Counted from the first letter of the stretch, positions 49,073 through 57,956 are shown. The stretch: DNA of 64,000 bases from Pseudomonas capeferrum (GCF_013523055.1 NZ_JAAMQM010000003.1:62001-126000), one strand, 5' to 3'. Numbers and translations are program-made. The notes: generated from the letters alone by a model not told the origin.

Positions 49073-50260
49073 TTACGCAGGTTCAACCGCGGTCGGCTGC
49101 GTCTTGACCGCCAGACGCGGTACGTCGAAACCGTGGTCCAGCTCCAGCAGCGGGAACAGCAGGTCCGCCACCCGATGGGCCTCGTCGATCAGCGGGAAGC
49201 CCGACAGGATGAACGCCGAGGTGCCCTGGGCTTCGTATTCGCGAATACGTTCGGCGACCTGTTCGGCGCTGCCGACCAGATAGGTGCCAGCGGCCGGGCC
49301 GAGGATGTTGAAACCGAACAGGCTGGGGCCCAGCCAGACGTTGGGATGGATCTCCAGCTCGCGCGCCGTGGGCAGGTGCCCGGCGCGGATGCTGTCGAGG
49401 TTGCGCTGGATGCGTGGATCGTCGCTGACATAGCTGTCGAGCGTCTCGCCTGGCGGCAGCTGGCGTTCGATAGCCGCCCGCGCGGTCGCCAGCGAAGTGC
49501 GCTGCAAGAGGCGCTCGGCATGCGCCCAGGCTTCTTCCTCGGTCTCGCGCACGATCACCTGCAGCCGGGTGCCGTAGGTCAGCTCGCGGCCGATCCTCGC
49601 CGCTTCGGCCGCGACCCGACGGAACTTGTCGCCCAGCTTCTGCGGGGTGTCGGCGAAGCTCAGGTAGACGTCGAGCAACTGCACCGAATGGGCCACGCCC
49701 GGCGCCGAGGTACCGGCGCCCCACAGCGGGATGCCAGGCTTCTGCCGGGGTGGATGCCAGCCGCCCAACGGATGGCCGGCCGCCGCGGGCACGCGCGGCG
49801 CGAGCTTGACGTAGCGCCCGTCATAGCCAGCGGTTTCCCCTGCATAGAAGCCCTGGAAGGCACGCCAGTATTCCAGGCTGAAGTCGTAGCGCTCATCGTG
49901 TGGGTAGTGCACCCCGAGTGTCGCCAGGCCGGCGTCGTTGCCGTTGACCACGTTGAACAGCAGACGGCCGTTGGAGAACTGATCGAAGGTCAGTGCCCAC
50001 TTGGCCAACACGGCAGGCGAGAGTTCGCCCGGATGCTGTGCGACGAGAAAGCGCAGCCGCGATGTGGCGTCGATCAGCGCAGCCGACACCGCCAGGCTTT
50101 CGTTGGGGCTGGAGCCGAGCAACGAGCCATAGTAGCCCAGCCGATCAGCCGCCACGGCCAGTTGCTTGAGGTGCTCGAAGTCGGTCTTCCAGCGCCCTTC
50201 GGGCTCCCACGGATAGGGGCCGTCGGGGGTGGTGAGGTACCACAGGATCTTTACCGCCAT
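49073..50260 (-). CDS. LLM-class flavin monooxygenase (SsuD type), copy 3
   Basis: A 395-residue monooxygenase close to SsuD: WYLTTPDGPYPWEPEGRW, LAVAADRLGYYGSLLGSSPNES, RLRFLVAQHPGELSP, NGRLLFNVVNGND (FMN region), GAGTSAPGVAHSVQLLDVYLSFADTP, and ELEIHPNVWLGPSLFGFN with LVGSAEQVAERIREYEAQGTSAFILSGFPLIDEAHRV. It lies 10 bases before the importer operon's SBP gene in the same transcript. Confidence 0.9.
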   Translation of the reverse strand: MAVKILWYLTTPDGPYPWEPEGRWKTDFEHLKQLAVAADRLGYYGSLLGSSPNESLAVSAALIDATSRLRFLVAQHPGELSPAVLAKWALTFDQFSNGRLLFNVVNGNDAGLATLGVHYPHDERYDFSLEYWRAFQGFYAGETAGYDGRYVKLAPRVPAAAGHPLGGWHPPRQKPGIPLWGAGTSAPGVAHSVQLLDVYLSFADTPQKLGDKFRRVAAEAARIGRELTYGTRLQVIVRETEEEAWAHAERLLQRTSLATARAAIERQLPPGETLDSYVSDDPRIQRNLDSIRAGHLPTARELEIHPNVWLGPSLFGFNILGPAAGTYLVGSAEQVAERIREYEAQGTSAFILSGFPLIDEAHRVADLLFPLLELDHGFDVPRLAVKTQPTAVEPA

Positions 50261-50289
50261 GTGCCTGCTCCTTGCGTCGAATGAGGGGA

Positions 50290-51021
50290 TCAGTTACGCC
50301 GGTCGATGCCCGGCACCAGGCCCAGTTCGCTGGCGCGTTCGTACAACCCGCTCATCTTCCATTGCTGGGTGAGCACGCCAGGACCATAGGGGCGAGAACC
50401 GCCCAGCGCGTCGGCGAGCAGCTGGATCTGCGCTCCCTCCTCCAGCAGCAGGATGAATTCGGCAGTCGCTCGCAGACCCTGCTTGCCCCACACGGTGGAG
50501 CCGCCGTTGGCCTCGAGGATCGCCAGGTTGAACGGGTTTTCGGCGATCTTGTCGAGGATGAAGTCCACTTCCGCCTGGCGACGGTCGATGTACACCGGCA
50601 GCTCGCGGGCCAGCTGGTAGCGCTGCACCGGCACATAGTGGAATGGCAGGGTACGGTGGGTCTGAGCCCAGGCGCCGAGGTACGGGCTGTGTACGTGAGA
50701 CACGGTAGTGACATCGGCGTGGGTCTGGAACAGCTTGGTGTAGCGGCCCAGGCCTCCTTTGCCCTTGCCGACGACCACGTTGCCGGAGAAGTCCGTGACG
50801 GTGGCCTGCAAGGGCTTGCGATGATTCCACGGACCGCCGTAGTTCACCGACACCAGCAGCTCCTCACCGGGCACCCGCTCGATGAAGCCCACGGTACCGT
50901 TGGCGGTAATGGTGTTGGTTTCGCGGAACACGGTGAAGGCTGCCTCGGCTTCGGCGACCACGTGGTCGATAAAGGCTTGCAGCTCGGCAGTGACGGGGCG
51001 TTCCTTGATCAGTACGGTCAT
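50290..51021 (-). CDS. Class II aldolase/adducin family protein
   Basis: A 243-residue protein of the class II aldolase/adducin fold. The metal-site motif HVHSPYLGAW (VSHVHS) supplies two His ligands. Such proteins act as aldolases or epimerases on sugar phosphates, or as related lyases. It lies between an LLM monooxygenase and a DszB-like gene, so it may process the carbon skeleton left after sulfur removal. Frame and ribosome site (AGGAAAACC) are clear. Exact reaction unknown. Confidence 0.75.
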   Translation of the reverse strand: MTVLIKERPVTAELQAFIDHVVAEAEAAFTVFRETNTITANGTVGFIERVPGEELLVSVNYGGPWNHRKPLQATVTDFSGNVVVGKGKGGLGRYTKLFQTHADVTTVSHVHSPYLGAWAQTHRTLPFHYVPVQRYQLARELPVYIDRRQAEVDFILDKIAENPFNLAILEANGGSTVWGKQGLRATAEFILLLEEGAQIQLLADALGGSRPYGPGVLTQQWKMSGLYERASELGLVPGIDRRN

Positions 51022-51062
51022 GTCGGTTTTCCTGTTCTGGATACGGTGGTTCGATTGCGACG

Positions 51063-52118
51063 TCAGGCGCGGCGCTGGGCCAGCAGTTCATGAGCAGCGT
51101 GCAGGGGGCGTGGATCGACCCAGTCGGCGATACTGAAATCGCCTTCCAGGAAGCCATGCAGGTAAAGGAAGTCCTTCTGGGTGCTCAGGAAGGCCAGGCG
51201 CTGCTCGGACAGGTCCGGCGCCAGAGTGGCGTGGAAGTCACCCCGGTAGGCGTCGGCCACGCCCTGGCTGCCGGCGCGGGTCTCGTCTTCGAGGAAGCCG
51301 TTGAGCGCGTCGCGGTTGCCGGCGGCCCACTCGGCGGCACGCAAGGTCTGGGCGAGGAAACGCACCACCAGGTCGAAGTGGTTGTCGAGCAGGTGCTGAT
51401 GCACGGTGATCGGCCTTGGCGTACCGTTGTTGATTCGGTGGCGCGGGTCAGGCAGCAGGTCGAGGTCGACTCCCACCACCAGGCCCAGTCGGCGCGCCGC
51501 ATCGGCAGCCGCTGCGCCCTTGACGTAGACGGCATCGACCTCACCTCGTGCCAGGTAGTCGAGGCCCGACCACAGGCGCTGCAGCCCCAGTTGAGGCGTG
51601 GCGGCACCGGCCTGATCGAGCAGCGCCACCTCGACCAACCGCACGTCTTCCAGGTACAGGCCCGCCGAGGCCAGAGCGCCCTTGTAGCCCTGCAGACTCA
51701 TGGCGCGGGCGATGCTGCCGGGCCGGCTGTCGGCCCAGGCCGGCAAGGCCAGACGCTTGCCGCGCAGGTCGGCGGCGCTGCGGATGCCGGAGTCCGGGCG
51801 AACCAGAATGGTCTGCCACTCCTCGATCCAGGTCAGGCCGATCAGCTGGCTGGGCGAGCCCGACGCGCGAGCTGCCAGGGCAGGCACGTTGCCGCCTTCG
51901 CGAAACAGGCCTGGGAGCTGGTGATCGTAATGGTGGTGGCCGAGCTGGCGGGCCTCCTGCAGGGTCGAGACCGGCAGGCCGTCGCGGGCGAATTCTTCCG
52001 CCAACCAGCCAAGCCTGTAGGCGATGCCCGAGGCGGTAGGAACGGGGCAGCGGGTGAACCAGATACGCTCCAGGGCGGAGGGATCTTGCGCTTGCAGCGT
52101 GGGCGTGGCGAGGGTCAT
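51063..52118 (-). CDS. DszB-like sulfinate desulfinase, copy 1
   Basis: A 351-residue cytoplasmic protein with an ABC-binding-protein fold but no signal peptide. It aligns with DszB (2'-hydroxybiphenyl-2-sulfinate desulfinase): the CPVP motif with Cys24 matches catalytic Cys27, His63 (HHHYDH) matches His60, and Arg73 (FREGG) matches Arg70, with the same ten-residue step from His to Arg. Such enzymes split a sulfinate into sulfite and a hydrocarbon. It would often be annotated simply as an SsuA-type binding protein. First gene of the long leftward operon, with a sigma54 promoter just upstream. Confidence 0.8.
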   Translation of the reverse strand: MTLATPTLQAQDPSALERIWFTRCPVPTASGIAYRLGWLAEEFARDGLPVSTLQEARQLGHHHYDHQLPGLFREGGNVPALAARASGSPSQLIGLTWIEEWQTILVRPDSGIRSAADLRGKRLALPAWADSRPGSIARAMSLQGYKGALASAGLYLEDVRLVEVALLDQAGAATPQLGLQRLWSGLDYLARGEVDAVYVKGAAAADAARRLGLVVGVDLDLLPDPRHRINNGTPRPITVHQHLLDNHFDLVVRFLAQTLRAAEWAAGNRDALNGFLEDETRAGSQGVADAYRGDFHATLAPDLSEQRLAFLSTQKDFLYLHGFLEGDFSIADWVDPRPLHAAHELLAQRRA

Positions 52119-52152
52119 GGGGTGGCTCCTTTGTGCGTCGTCACACGGCCAT

Positions 52153-52169
52153 TGCAGCGTGCGTGCCAA
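52153..52169 (-). promoter_or_regulatory. Sigma54 promoter of the leftward seven-gene operon
   Basis: On the minus strand, TTGGCACGCACGCTGCA: a near-consensus -24/-12 element with ten bases between GG and GC. The predicted start lies about 24 bases before the DszB-like gene. Confidence 0.8.
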
Positions 52170-52252
52170 CCGCTCGGTGGCCCGGTTTACGGGCTTTCGG
52201 GGATCGCCGGGCGGCGTACAGTGCTGGGCAGGGAGCAAGACTGCGGGTGGAC

Positions 52253-52301
52253 TGCTGCCAGATCAGCAGACGCAGCGTGACGGTGTGGTGCTGGAGCAAC
52301 A
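52253..52301. promoter_or_regulatory. Candidate SfnR-type enhancer sites (locus 2)
   Basis: TGCTGC-CAGA-TCAGCA at 52253 (one mismatch from a perfect palindrome) and TGGTGC-TGGA-GCAACA at 52286, 33 bp apart. Confidence 0.65.
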
Positions 52302-52344
52302 GGGCGGAGGCTCGAAGCCCTGGAGCATGGGGCATTGCGGGTAA

Positions 52345-52360
52345 TGGCAAAGAACTTGCT
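52345..52360 (+). promoter_or_regulatory. Sigma54 promoter of the DszC-like operon
   Basis: TGGCAAAGAACTTGCT: strong match to the -24/-12 consensus. The predicted start near 52371 leaves a leader of about 158 bases that contains a REPIN hairpin. Confidence 0.8.
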
Positions 52361-52387
52361 CAAGGGTTGAGGACCGCGGTGCAGCCA

Positions 52388-52486
52388 TCGCGGGCAAGTC
52401 GCATCGGCGAACCGCCGCTCCTCCAAGGTTCGAGGTCGACGCGAAACCTGTGAGAGCGGCGGTTCGCCGATGCGACTTGCCCGCGA
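52388..52486. repeat. REPIN with a 33-bp perfect stem
   Basis: Perfectly inverted 33-base arms at 52388-52420 and 52454-52486 (core GCATCGGCGAACCGCCGCTC), with a 33-base loop. It has the same core type as the REPIN at 18.1 kb. It lies between the promoter and the start of the DszC-like gene. Confidence 0.92.
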
Positions 52487-52528
52487 AAGGAACGCACTGG
52501 CCCTACCAAACAAACTTGAGACCACTTC

Positions 52529-53761
52529 ATGAGCGCCATCGAACCCTGCCCCGCCCGACGCTTGACCAGCGAAGCCGAAGCCATCGACGTTGCCCGCCAG
52601 GTCGCCGAGCAGATCGCCGAACTCGCTGCCGACCCGATCAACAATGGCCAACTGCCGTACCGCCAGGCCGAGTTGCTGTCCAGCAGCGGTCTCACCGCCA
52701 TCGGGGTACCAGCCGAGTTCGGCGGCCTCGGCGCCTCCGTGCAGACCCTCGTCGAGACGGTGCGCCTGATCTCCGCCGCGGACGGTGGCGTCGGCCAGTT
52801 GCTGCAGATCCATAACGTGATGCTGCGCGGCATCTACACCAGCTACGCCGATGACGTGCGTGATCGGCTGATCGCCGATGTCCTGTCTGGCAAGCGCTTC
52901 GGCAATGCCCTGGCCGAAGTCGGCGGCAAGAACAAGTTCGCCCTCAAGACCCGCGTCGAGCGCCGTGGCGATGGCAAGCTGGTGCTCAATGGCAGCAAGT
53001 TCTACTCCACCGGCTCCTACCTGGCCGAATGGATATCGCTGACCGCTGCCAGCGCAGACGGTGGCGTCGGTATCCTGCTGCACCGCGACACGCCCGGGCT
53101 GACCCTGGTCGACGACTGGCAGGCCTTCGGGCAGCAGAACTCGGTGAGCGGCACGGTGAACTTCGACGAAATCGTGCTCGACGAGCGCTACCTGTCGCGG
53201 CGTAGCGGTCCTATGAAACGCACCGGCCTGACCTTCCCGCAGATCCTCCACGCCGCCATCGACACCGGCATTGCCGCCGGCGCGCTGCAGGCCGGCGTGC
53301 ACTACCTGCGCGAGCATGCCCGGGCCTGGGTGGAAAGTGGCGTCGAGCGCGCCAGCGATGAGCCGCACGTCATTCGCCAGATCGGCGAGTACGCGGTGGC
53401 CCTGCGCGGGGCAGAGTCGGTGCTGCGCGATGCCGCGCGGGTGTTCGACGAACATGAGCGCGATCCGCAGAACAAGACCTTGCAGGACGAACTGATTCTC
53501 TCGGTAGCCACCGCCCGCGCCCATTCCGATGCCGCGTCGCTGAGGATTTCCAGCGACCTGTTCTCGCTGCTGGGGGCCAGTGCTTCGCTGAGCAAGTGGA
53601 ACCTCGACCGTTTCTGGCGCAATGCCCGTGTCCACACCACCCACGACCCGATCCGCTGGCGCCTGCACAACGTCGGCAATTACTACCTCAACGGCGCGGA
53701 CCCAGGCGAGTACACCGCCGTGCTCAATGCCAAGGAAACCCAGGGCGCCACGCGCCGTTGA
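52529..53761 (+). CDS. DszC/SfnB-like flavin monooxygenase (acyl-CoA dehydrogenase fold)
   Basis: A 410-residue protein of the acyl-CoA dehydrogenase fold. The C-terminal segment RFWRNARVHTTHDPIRW, then NVGNYYLNG, is typical of the DszC/SfnB group, which uses reduced FMN and oxygen to oxidise sulfur or activate C-S bonds. Other blocks: VPAEFGGLGASVQTLVETVRLISAADG, NALAEVGGKNKFALKTRVERRGDGKLVLNGSKFYSTGS. Encoded divergently from the DszB-like operon and driven by its own sigma54 promoter. Likely oxidises a thioether or sulfoxide to a sulfone, or acts on a related sulfur compound. Confidence 0.82.
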   Translation: MSAIEPCPARRLTSEAEAIDVARQVAEQIAELAADPINNGQLPYRQAELLSSSGLTAIGVPAEFGGLGASVQTLVETVRLISAADGGVGQLLQIHNVMLRGIYTSYADDVRDRLIADVLSGKRFGNALAEVGGKNKFALKTRVERRGDGKLVLNGSKFYSTGSYLAEWISLTAASADGGVGILLHRDTPGLTLVDDWQAFGQQNSVSGTVNFDEIVLDERYLSRRSGPMKRTGLTFPQILHAAIDTGIAAGALQAGVHYLREHARAWVESGVERASDEPHVIRQIGEYAVALRGAESVLRDAARVFDEHERDPQNKTLQDELILSVATARAHSDAASLRISSDLFSLLGASASLSKWNLDRFWRNARVHTTHDPIRWRLHNVGNYYLNGADPGEYTAVLNAKETQGATRR

Positions 53762-53842
53762 ACCCTCCGCCCGGCCCGCTGCGCACGTACCGCGCAAGCG
53801 GGACCCGTGGGTGGCCAGCATCAGTCCTGATCGAGCCTCTTC

Positions 53843-55618
53843 ATGAACCACCCTCTCCTGCGCGCCCTGGCCATCTATCGCGAGATGCCTTGGCGTTTCA
53901 TCCTGGTCACCGCGCTCTATATCGCCGGTAACCTGGGCCTGGTCTGCCAGCAGTGGCTGATCGGCCATGCGGTCGACGATGTCAGCACCGGCCACGCCGT
54001 GGTGCGGCTGCCCAATGGCGGCCTGGACGCCTCCGTGGCCTGGCACTGGCTATGGTTGCTGCTGGCCATCGCCTTGGGCCGCGGCGTGCTGCAATATGCC
54101 GCCGCGGTACTGTCCCTGGTGCTCAGCCAGGCCCTGCTGACGCGCCTGCGTGAACGCATCCTCATCCAGGTTCAGCGCCTGCACCTTGGCTATCACTGGC
54201 GCCATGGCATGGGCGAACTGGTGACCCGCACCACCCGCGACGCGGACAAGGTACGCGACGCCTTGATCACCTTCTGGCGGCAGATCGTCGAAACGCCACT
54301 GGTGGTGATGGCCACGGTCGGCTTGCTCAGCTGGTACGACCCATTACTGGGTCTGGTGCCGCTGCTATTGACCGGGGTCGGGCTGTGGCTGTTCATCGTG
54401 CAGACCGATCGGCTGGTCACGCTCGATCGCGCGGTGGCCGCCGCCTACGACCAGGTCAGCCAGGACCTGGCCGAAGGCATCGGTGGCGTGCGGGTCATCA
54501 AGGCGTTCGGCCTGGAAGACCAGCGTATCGAGCGGTTCGCCGCGCAGGTAGAGATGTTCACCGGCCATGCGCGCGCCGCGCTGGCCTACGCCAGCTCACG
54601 CATTCCGTTACCCCAGGCGGTGGTGGCGCTTGGGCATGTCTGGATACTGGTATACGGCGCTCACCGGGTGGCTGCCGGTGCACTGGGCATCGGTGAGCTG
54701 GTCACCTCCCTGCTGGTGGCTACCACGCTGGTGTTTCGGATCGAAGGCATCGGCCGGGTCATGCAGACCTTCGCCGATGCCCGCGCCAGTGCCGAGCGCA
54801 TCTGGCAACTGCTGGACGAGCGCCCGGCGATCGTCGGCGGCCAGACCCTCCTGCCGCAAGGACCTCTGGGCCTGAAGCTGGCGCGGGTGCGTATCGCTGC
54901 GCCGGACGGTGGGCGTGACATCTTGCGCGACTGCTCACTGACATTGCAGCCCGGCGAAGTGGTGGCGCTGGTCGGCGCGACCGGTACCGGCAAGAGCCTG
55001 CTGGCCAGCCTGTTGCCGCGCCTGGCCGATGTGCAGGATGGCGCCGTGCAGGTCGGCAGTGACGCTGCGGGCTGGCACGATGTGCGCGACCTGGACCTCG
55101 CCGACCTGCGCCGGCGGGTACAGGTATTGCCTCAAGAGAGCTTCCTGTTCTCCGACAGCCTGGCCGCCAACCTGCGCCTCGCCGCGCCGCATGCCAGCGA
55201 GGCACAACTGCATGAAGGCCTGCGCCTGGCCGCGGCCGCGGATGTGCTGGAACGCCTGCCGCACGGTCTGGACACCCCCTTGGGCGATCGCGGCGTGACT
55301 CTCTCCGGCGGCCAGCGCCAGCGTCTGTGCCTGGCCCGGACAATGCTCGGCTCACCGGACATCCTTTGCCTCGACGATGCCACCAGTGCACTCGATGCCC
55401 TGGGTGAACGCCAGGTATTGGACAACATCCGCCACCTGCGCGGCGTGCCCGGACGTGGCCCGACCTTGTTGCTGATCACCAGCCGGCTATCGACCCTGCT
55501 GCTGGCCGACCGCGTGCTGATGCTCGAGGACGGCCGTATCAGCGCCAGCGGCAGCCATGCCTGTCTGAGCGCGAGCAATGCCCACTACCGCGACCTGCTG
55601 GGGATCGAGCATGGCTGA
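53843..55618 (+). CDS. ABC exporter half-transporter A (degenerate ATP site)
   Basis: A 591-residue exporter with six N-terminal helices and one ATPase domain. Walker A GATGTGKSL and signature LSGGQRQR are normal, but Walker B reads ILCLDDATS, with Asp where the catalytic Glu should be, and the switch region reads LLITSRLSTL, lacking the His. These are marks of the degenerate subunit of a heterodimeric ABC exporter. It overlaps its partner by eight bases. Same operon as the DszC-like gene. Confidence 0.88.
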   Translation: MNHPLLRALAIYREMPWRFILVTALYIAGNLGLVCQQWLIGHAVDDVSTGHAVVRLPNGGLDASVAWHWLWLLLAIALGRGVLQYAAAVLSLVLSQALLTRLRERILIQVQRLHLGYHWRHGMGELVTRTTRDADKVRDALITFWRQIVETPLVVMATVGLLSWYDPLLGLVPLLLTGVGLWLFIVQTDRLVTLDRAVAAAYDQVSQDLAEGIGGVRVIKAFGLEDQRIERFAAQVEMFTGHARAALAYASSRIPLPQAVVALGHVWILVYGAHRVAAGALGIGELVTSLLVATTLVFRIEGIGRVMQTFADARASAERIWQLLDERPAIVGGQTLLPQGPLGLKLARVRIAAPDGGRDILRDCSLTLQPGEVVALVGATGTGKSLLASLLPRLADVQDGAVQVGSDAAGWHDVRDLDLADLRRRVQVLPQESFLFSDSLAANLRLAAPHASEAQLHEGLRLAAAADVLERLPHGLDTPLGDRGVTLSGGQRQRLCLARTMLGSPDILCLDDATSALDALGERQVLDNIRHLRGVPGRGPTLLLITSRLSTLLLADRVLMLEDGRISASGSHACLSASNAHYRDLLGIEHG

Positions 55619-57461
55619 ACCGCGCAACAAGACACCCAGCGACATCGAAATCGAGCAGCGCCTGGCGCGCCAGGCACTGGACCGTGGCATGTTCGACCGC
55701 CTGCTACCGCTGCTGCGGCCGATTCGCGGGCAGATCATGGCAGTGATCGGTATCGAACTGCTGCTGGTATTCACCGTATTCCTGCGGCCCTGGTTCGTGC
55801 GCGAGTTGCTCGACAACGGTCTGGTGCCCAGCGCCGATCACTGGTTGCTGGACGAGCGCCTGGTACTGTGGCTCGGGCTCGGGCTGGCGGCGAGCTGGCT
55901 GGGGCGCTTCGTGCTCGCCGGGGTCTCGCAGTTCATTGCCGGACGTGCGGCGATCCGCGTGCTCAACGCGCTGCGGGTAACCGTGTTCGCCCATGTCCAG
56001 GCGCTGTCGGTGAGCTATTTCGACCAGACTCGCGCCGGGCGCATCATTTCCCGCGCCGACCGCGATGTCGACGCCCTTGAGCCATTGCTGGTGCAGGGCC
56101 CACCGGAACTGCTCGGGGCCCTGCTCCGCTGCGGCCTGGCGGCAGTGTTGCTGTGGCGCATCGAGCCGAGCTTCTTCTACAGCCTGGCCGCTACGGTACC
56201 CCTGCTGGCGCTGGCCACTTGGCGCTTCAAGCGTGTCTCCCAGCGCAACTGGGCCAAGGTCGCCGAACAGCGCAGCCGCTTCACCGCGCACCTGGTCGAG
56301 AGCGTCAGCGGCGTGCGGCTGATTCAGCAATGTGGTCAGGAGCACACCAACCAGACCCGCTACCGGCAGCTGCTGGAAGATTTCAACCAGGCACTGATCC
56401 GCGGCAGCCTGCGCGCCGGCTGGTTCGCGCCGTTCACCGCACTGCTGAGCACGGCCGGCATGGCGCTGCTGCTGTTGGTGGGTGGCTACGGTCTGGCCGA
56501 AGGCAAGGTCAGCGTGGGCCAGGTGGCCGAGAGCCTGTTCTACGTGTTCCTGTTCCTGGGGCCTTTGCAGGAGCTGTCGGACCTGTTCGAACGCTATGCG
56601 ACGGGCAGCGCCTCGGCGCAACGGATCTTCCTGCTGCTCGACACTCGCCCGCAGGTACTCGACCCACCGCTGCCACGCCCGCTGGCCAAGGCCCACGGCA
56701 CGGTGGACTTCGAGCATGTCGGCTTCGCCTATACCCCGAACAGTCCCCGCCCGGTGATCGACGGGCTCGACCTGCACATCCCCGCGGGTGAAGTCCTCGC
56801 CATCGTCGGCCCCTCCGGGCATGGCAAGAGCACCTTGGTGCAATTGCTGACCCGTTTCTATGAAGTCCACAGTGGCGCGGTGAAGCTGGACGGCATCGAC
56901 CTGCGCGAACTGGCCCAGCATGACCTGCGGCGCAATGTCGGCGTTGTCCTGCAGGACAACGTGCTGTTCAGCGGCAGCATTCTCGACAACCTGCGCCTGG
57001 CCGCGCCTGCCGCCGACGATGCGCGGCTGGTGGCCGCCGCCCGCGAGCTGGGTGCGGACGAGGTGCTTGAACGCTTGCCCCAGCGCTATCACACCGAGGT
57101 CGGCCCGCTGGGCTCGTACCTGAGCCACGGGCAGCGCCAGTTGGTGTGCCTGGTCCGCGCCTACCTGGCCGACCCTGCGGTGCTGGTACTCGACGAGGCC
57201 ACCTCGGCGGTCGATGTGCATACCGAGAGGCGCATCCAGCAGGCTCTGCGTCGCCTGTGCCAGGGCCGCACGGCGATCATCATCGCCCATCGGCTGGCGA
57301 CCATCCGCGATGCCGATCGGATCGCCGTGGTCAGGCATGGTCGGATCGTGGAGCAAGGACCACATGCGCGGCTGATTGGCCAGGGAGGCGCTTATGCCGC
57401 GTTGTACGACGCTTATCTGCGCAGTGCCGGGGAGGTCGTGGCGGATGGGGTCGAGGCCTGA
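55611..57461 (+). CDS. ABC exporter half-transporter B (catalytic ATP site)
   Basis: A 616-residue partner. Its Walker A GPSGHGKST, Walker B VLVLDEATS (Glu present) and switch His (IIIAHRLATI) are intact, but its signature is LSHGQ rather than LSGGQ. In the heterodimer, the intact Walker motifs here would face the LSGGQ of subunit A (active site), while LSHGQ would face the degenerate Walker B of subunit A. The start ATGGCTGA overlaps the upstream stop. Probably exports a product of desulfurisation or a toxic intermediate. Confidence 0.88.
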   Translation: MAEPRNKTPSDIEIEQRLARQALDRGMFDRLLPLLRPIRGQIMAVIGIELLLVFTVFLRPWFVRELLDNGLVPSADHWLLDERLVLWLGLGLAASWLGRFVLAGVSQFIAGRAAIRVLNALRVTVFAHVQALSVSYFDQTRAGRIISRADRDVDALEPLLVQGPPELLGALLRCGLAAVLLWRIEPSFFYSLAATVPLLALATWRFKRVSQRNWAKVAEQRSRFTAHLVESVSGVRLIQQCGQEHTNQTRYRQLLEDFNQALIRGSLRAGWFAPFTALLSTAGMALLLLVGGYGLAEGKVSVGQVAESLFYVFLFLGPLQELSDLFERYATGSASAQRIFLLLDTRPQVLDPPLPRPLAKAHGTVDFEHVGFAYTPNSPRPVIDGLDLHIPAGEVLAIVGPSGHGKSTLVQLLTRFYEVHSGAVKLDGIDLRELAQHDLRRNVGVVLQDNVLFSGSILDNLRLAAPAADDARLVAAARELGADEVLERLPQRYHTEVGPLGSYLSHGQRQLVCLVRAYLADPAVLVLDEATSAVDVHTERRIQQALRRLCQGRTAIIIAHRLATIRDADRIAVVRHGRIVEQGPHARLIGQGGAYAALYDAYLRSAGEVVADGVEA

Positions 57462-57588
57462 TCAGGGAGCGCATATGGACCTTAGGTACAGGTCGCTTGA
57501 TGCGGTGGCGCCTTCGAGATCGAGCGCCGCCTGCGCGGCGCAAGGTCGTTCCTTTAGCACAGATTCCAACTCATTGACTTAGCGAGGT

Positions 57589-57679
57589 CCCCGTGGGAGC
57601 GGGCTTGCCCGCGAACACCGGCGAAGCCGGTGCCCTATTGCGCGGTGCTCGCTTCGCGGGCAAGCCCGCTCCCACGGGG
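57589..57679. repeat. REPIN with 27-bp perfect arms
   Basis: CCCCGTGGGAGCGGGCTTGC at 57589 (continuing CCGCGAA) and its perfect complement ending at 57679, with an inner CACCGGC/GCCGGTG stem. It follows the exporter genes and may end their transcript. The rest of the gap 57462-57998 holds the enhancer and promoter sites. Confidence 0.93.
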
Positions 57680-57838
57680 TATGCGGCGTACCCACTGGCA
57701 TCTTTTCTGCGCGACTGCGGAGCCAGCGTCGCGCGGGCGGCGCTCGCTCTTCAGGGCCCCATCACTTTCACGCCATACAGGCGGCGGCCATCACGCGGTT
57801 GCAGTCCATTCTCCCGGACTTACCCGCGGCAAACCCGA

Positions 57839-57886
57839 TGCTGCTCCCCCAGCACCCGTTGCTGCCCGACTGCTGCCACAGCAGCA
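57839..57886. promoter_or_regulatory. Candidate SfnR-type enhancer sites (locus 3)
   Basis: TGCTGC-TCCC-CCAGCA at 57839 (one mismatch) and the perfect TGCTGC-CACA-GCAGCA at 57871, 32 bp apart. The promoter lies 54 bp downstream. Confidence 0.7.
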
Positions 57887-57940
57887 GTGCGCCCCGGCCC
57901 GGGCTCGCAAGCCCCCGCTGCACAGGCCTGCCGCCCTGTA

Positions 57941-57956
57941 TGGCACAGCCGTTGCA
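57941..57956 (+). promoter_or_regulatory. Sigma54 promoter of the third sulfur operon
   Basis: TGGCACAGCCGTTGCA: an almost ideal -24/-12 element. It predicts a start about 32 bases before the LLM gene at 57999. Confidence 0.88.

Larger units (their letters stand above)
52119..52528. promoter_or_regulatory. 410-base divergent control region of the two sulfur operons
   Basis: From left to right: a leftward sigma54 promoter, a pair of enhancer-like palindromes, a rightward sigma54 promoter, and a REPIN. The palindromes lie between the two promoters, so one activator could serve both. Confidence 0.75.

Noticed and set aside
51063..52118. Annotation as SsuA-type periplasmic binding protein
   Set aside because: No signal peptide, and the Cys, His and Arg of the DszB active site are all present with DszB spacing.
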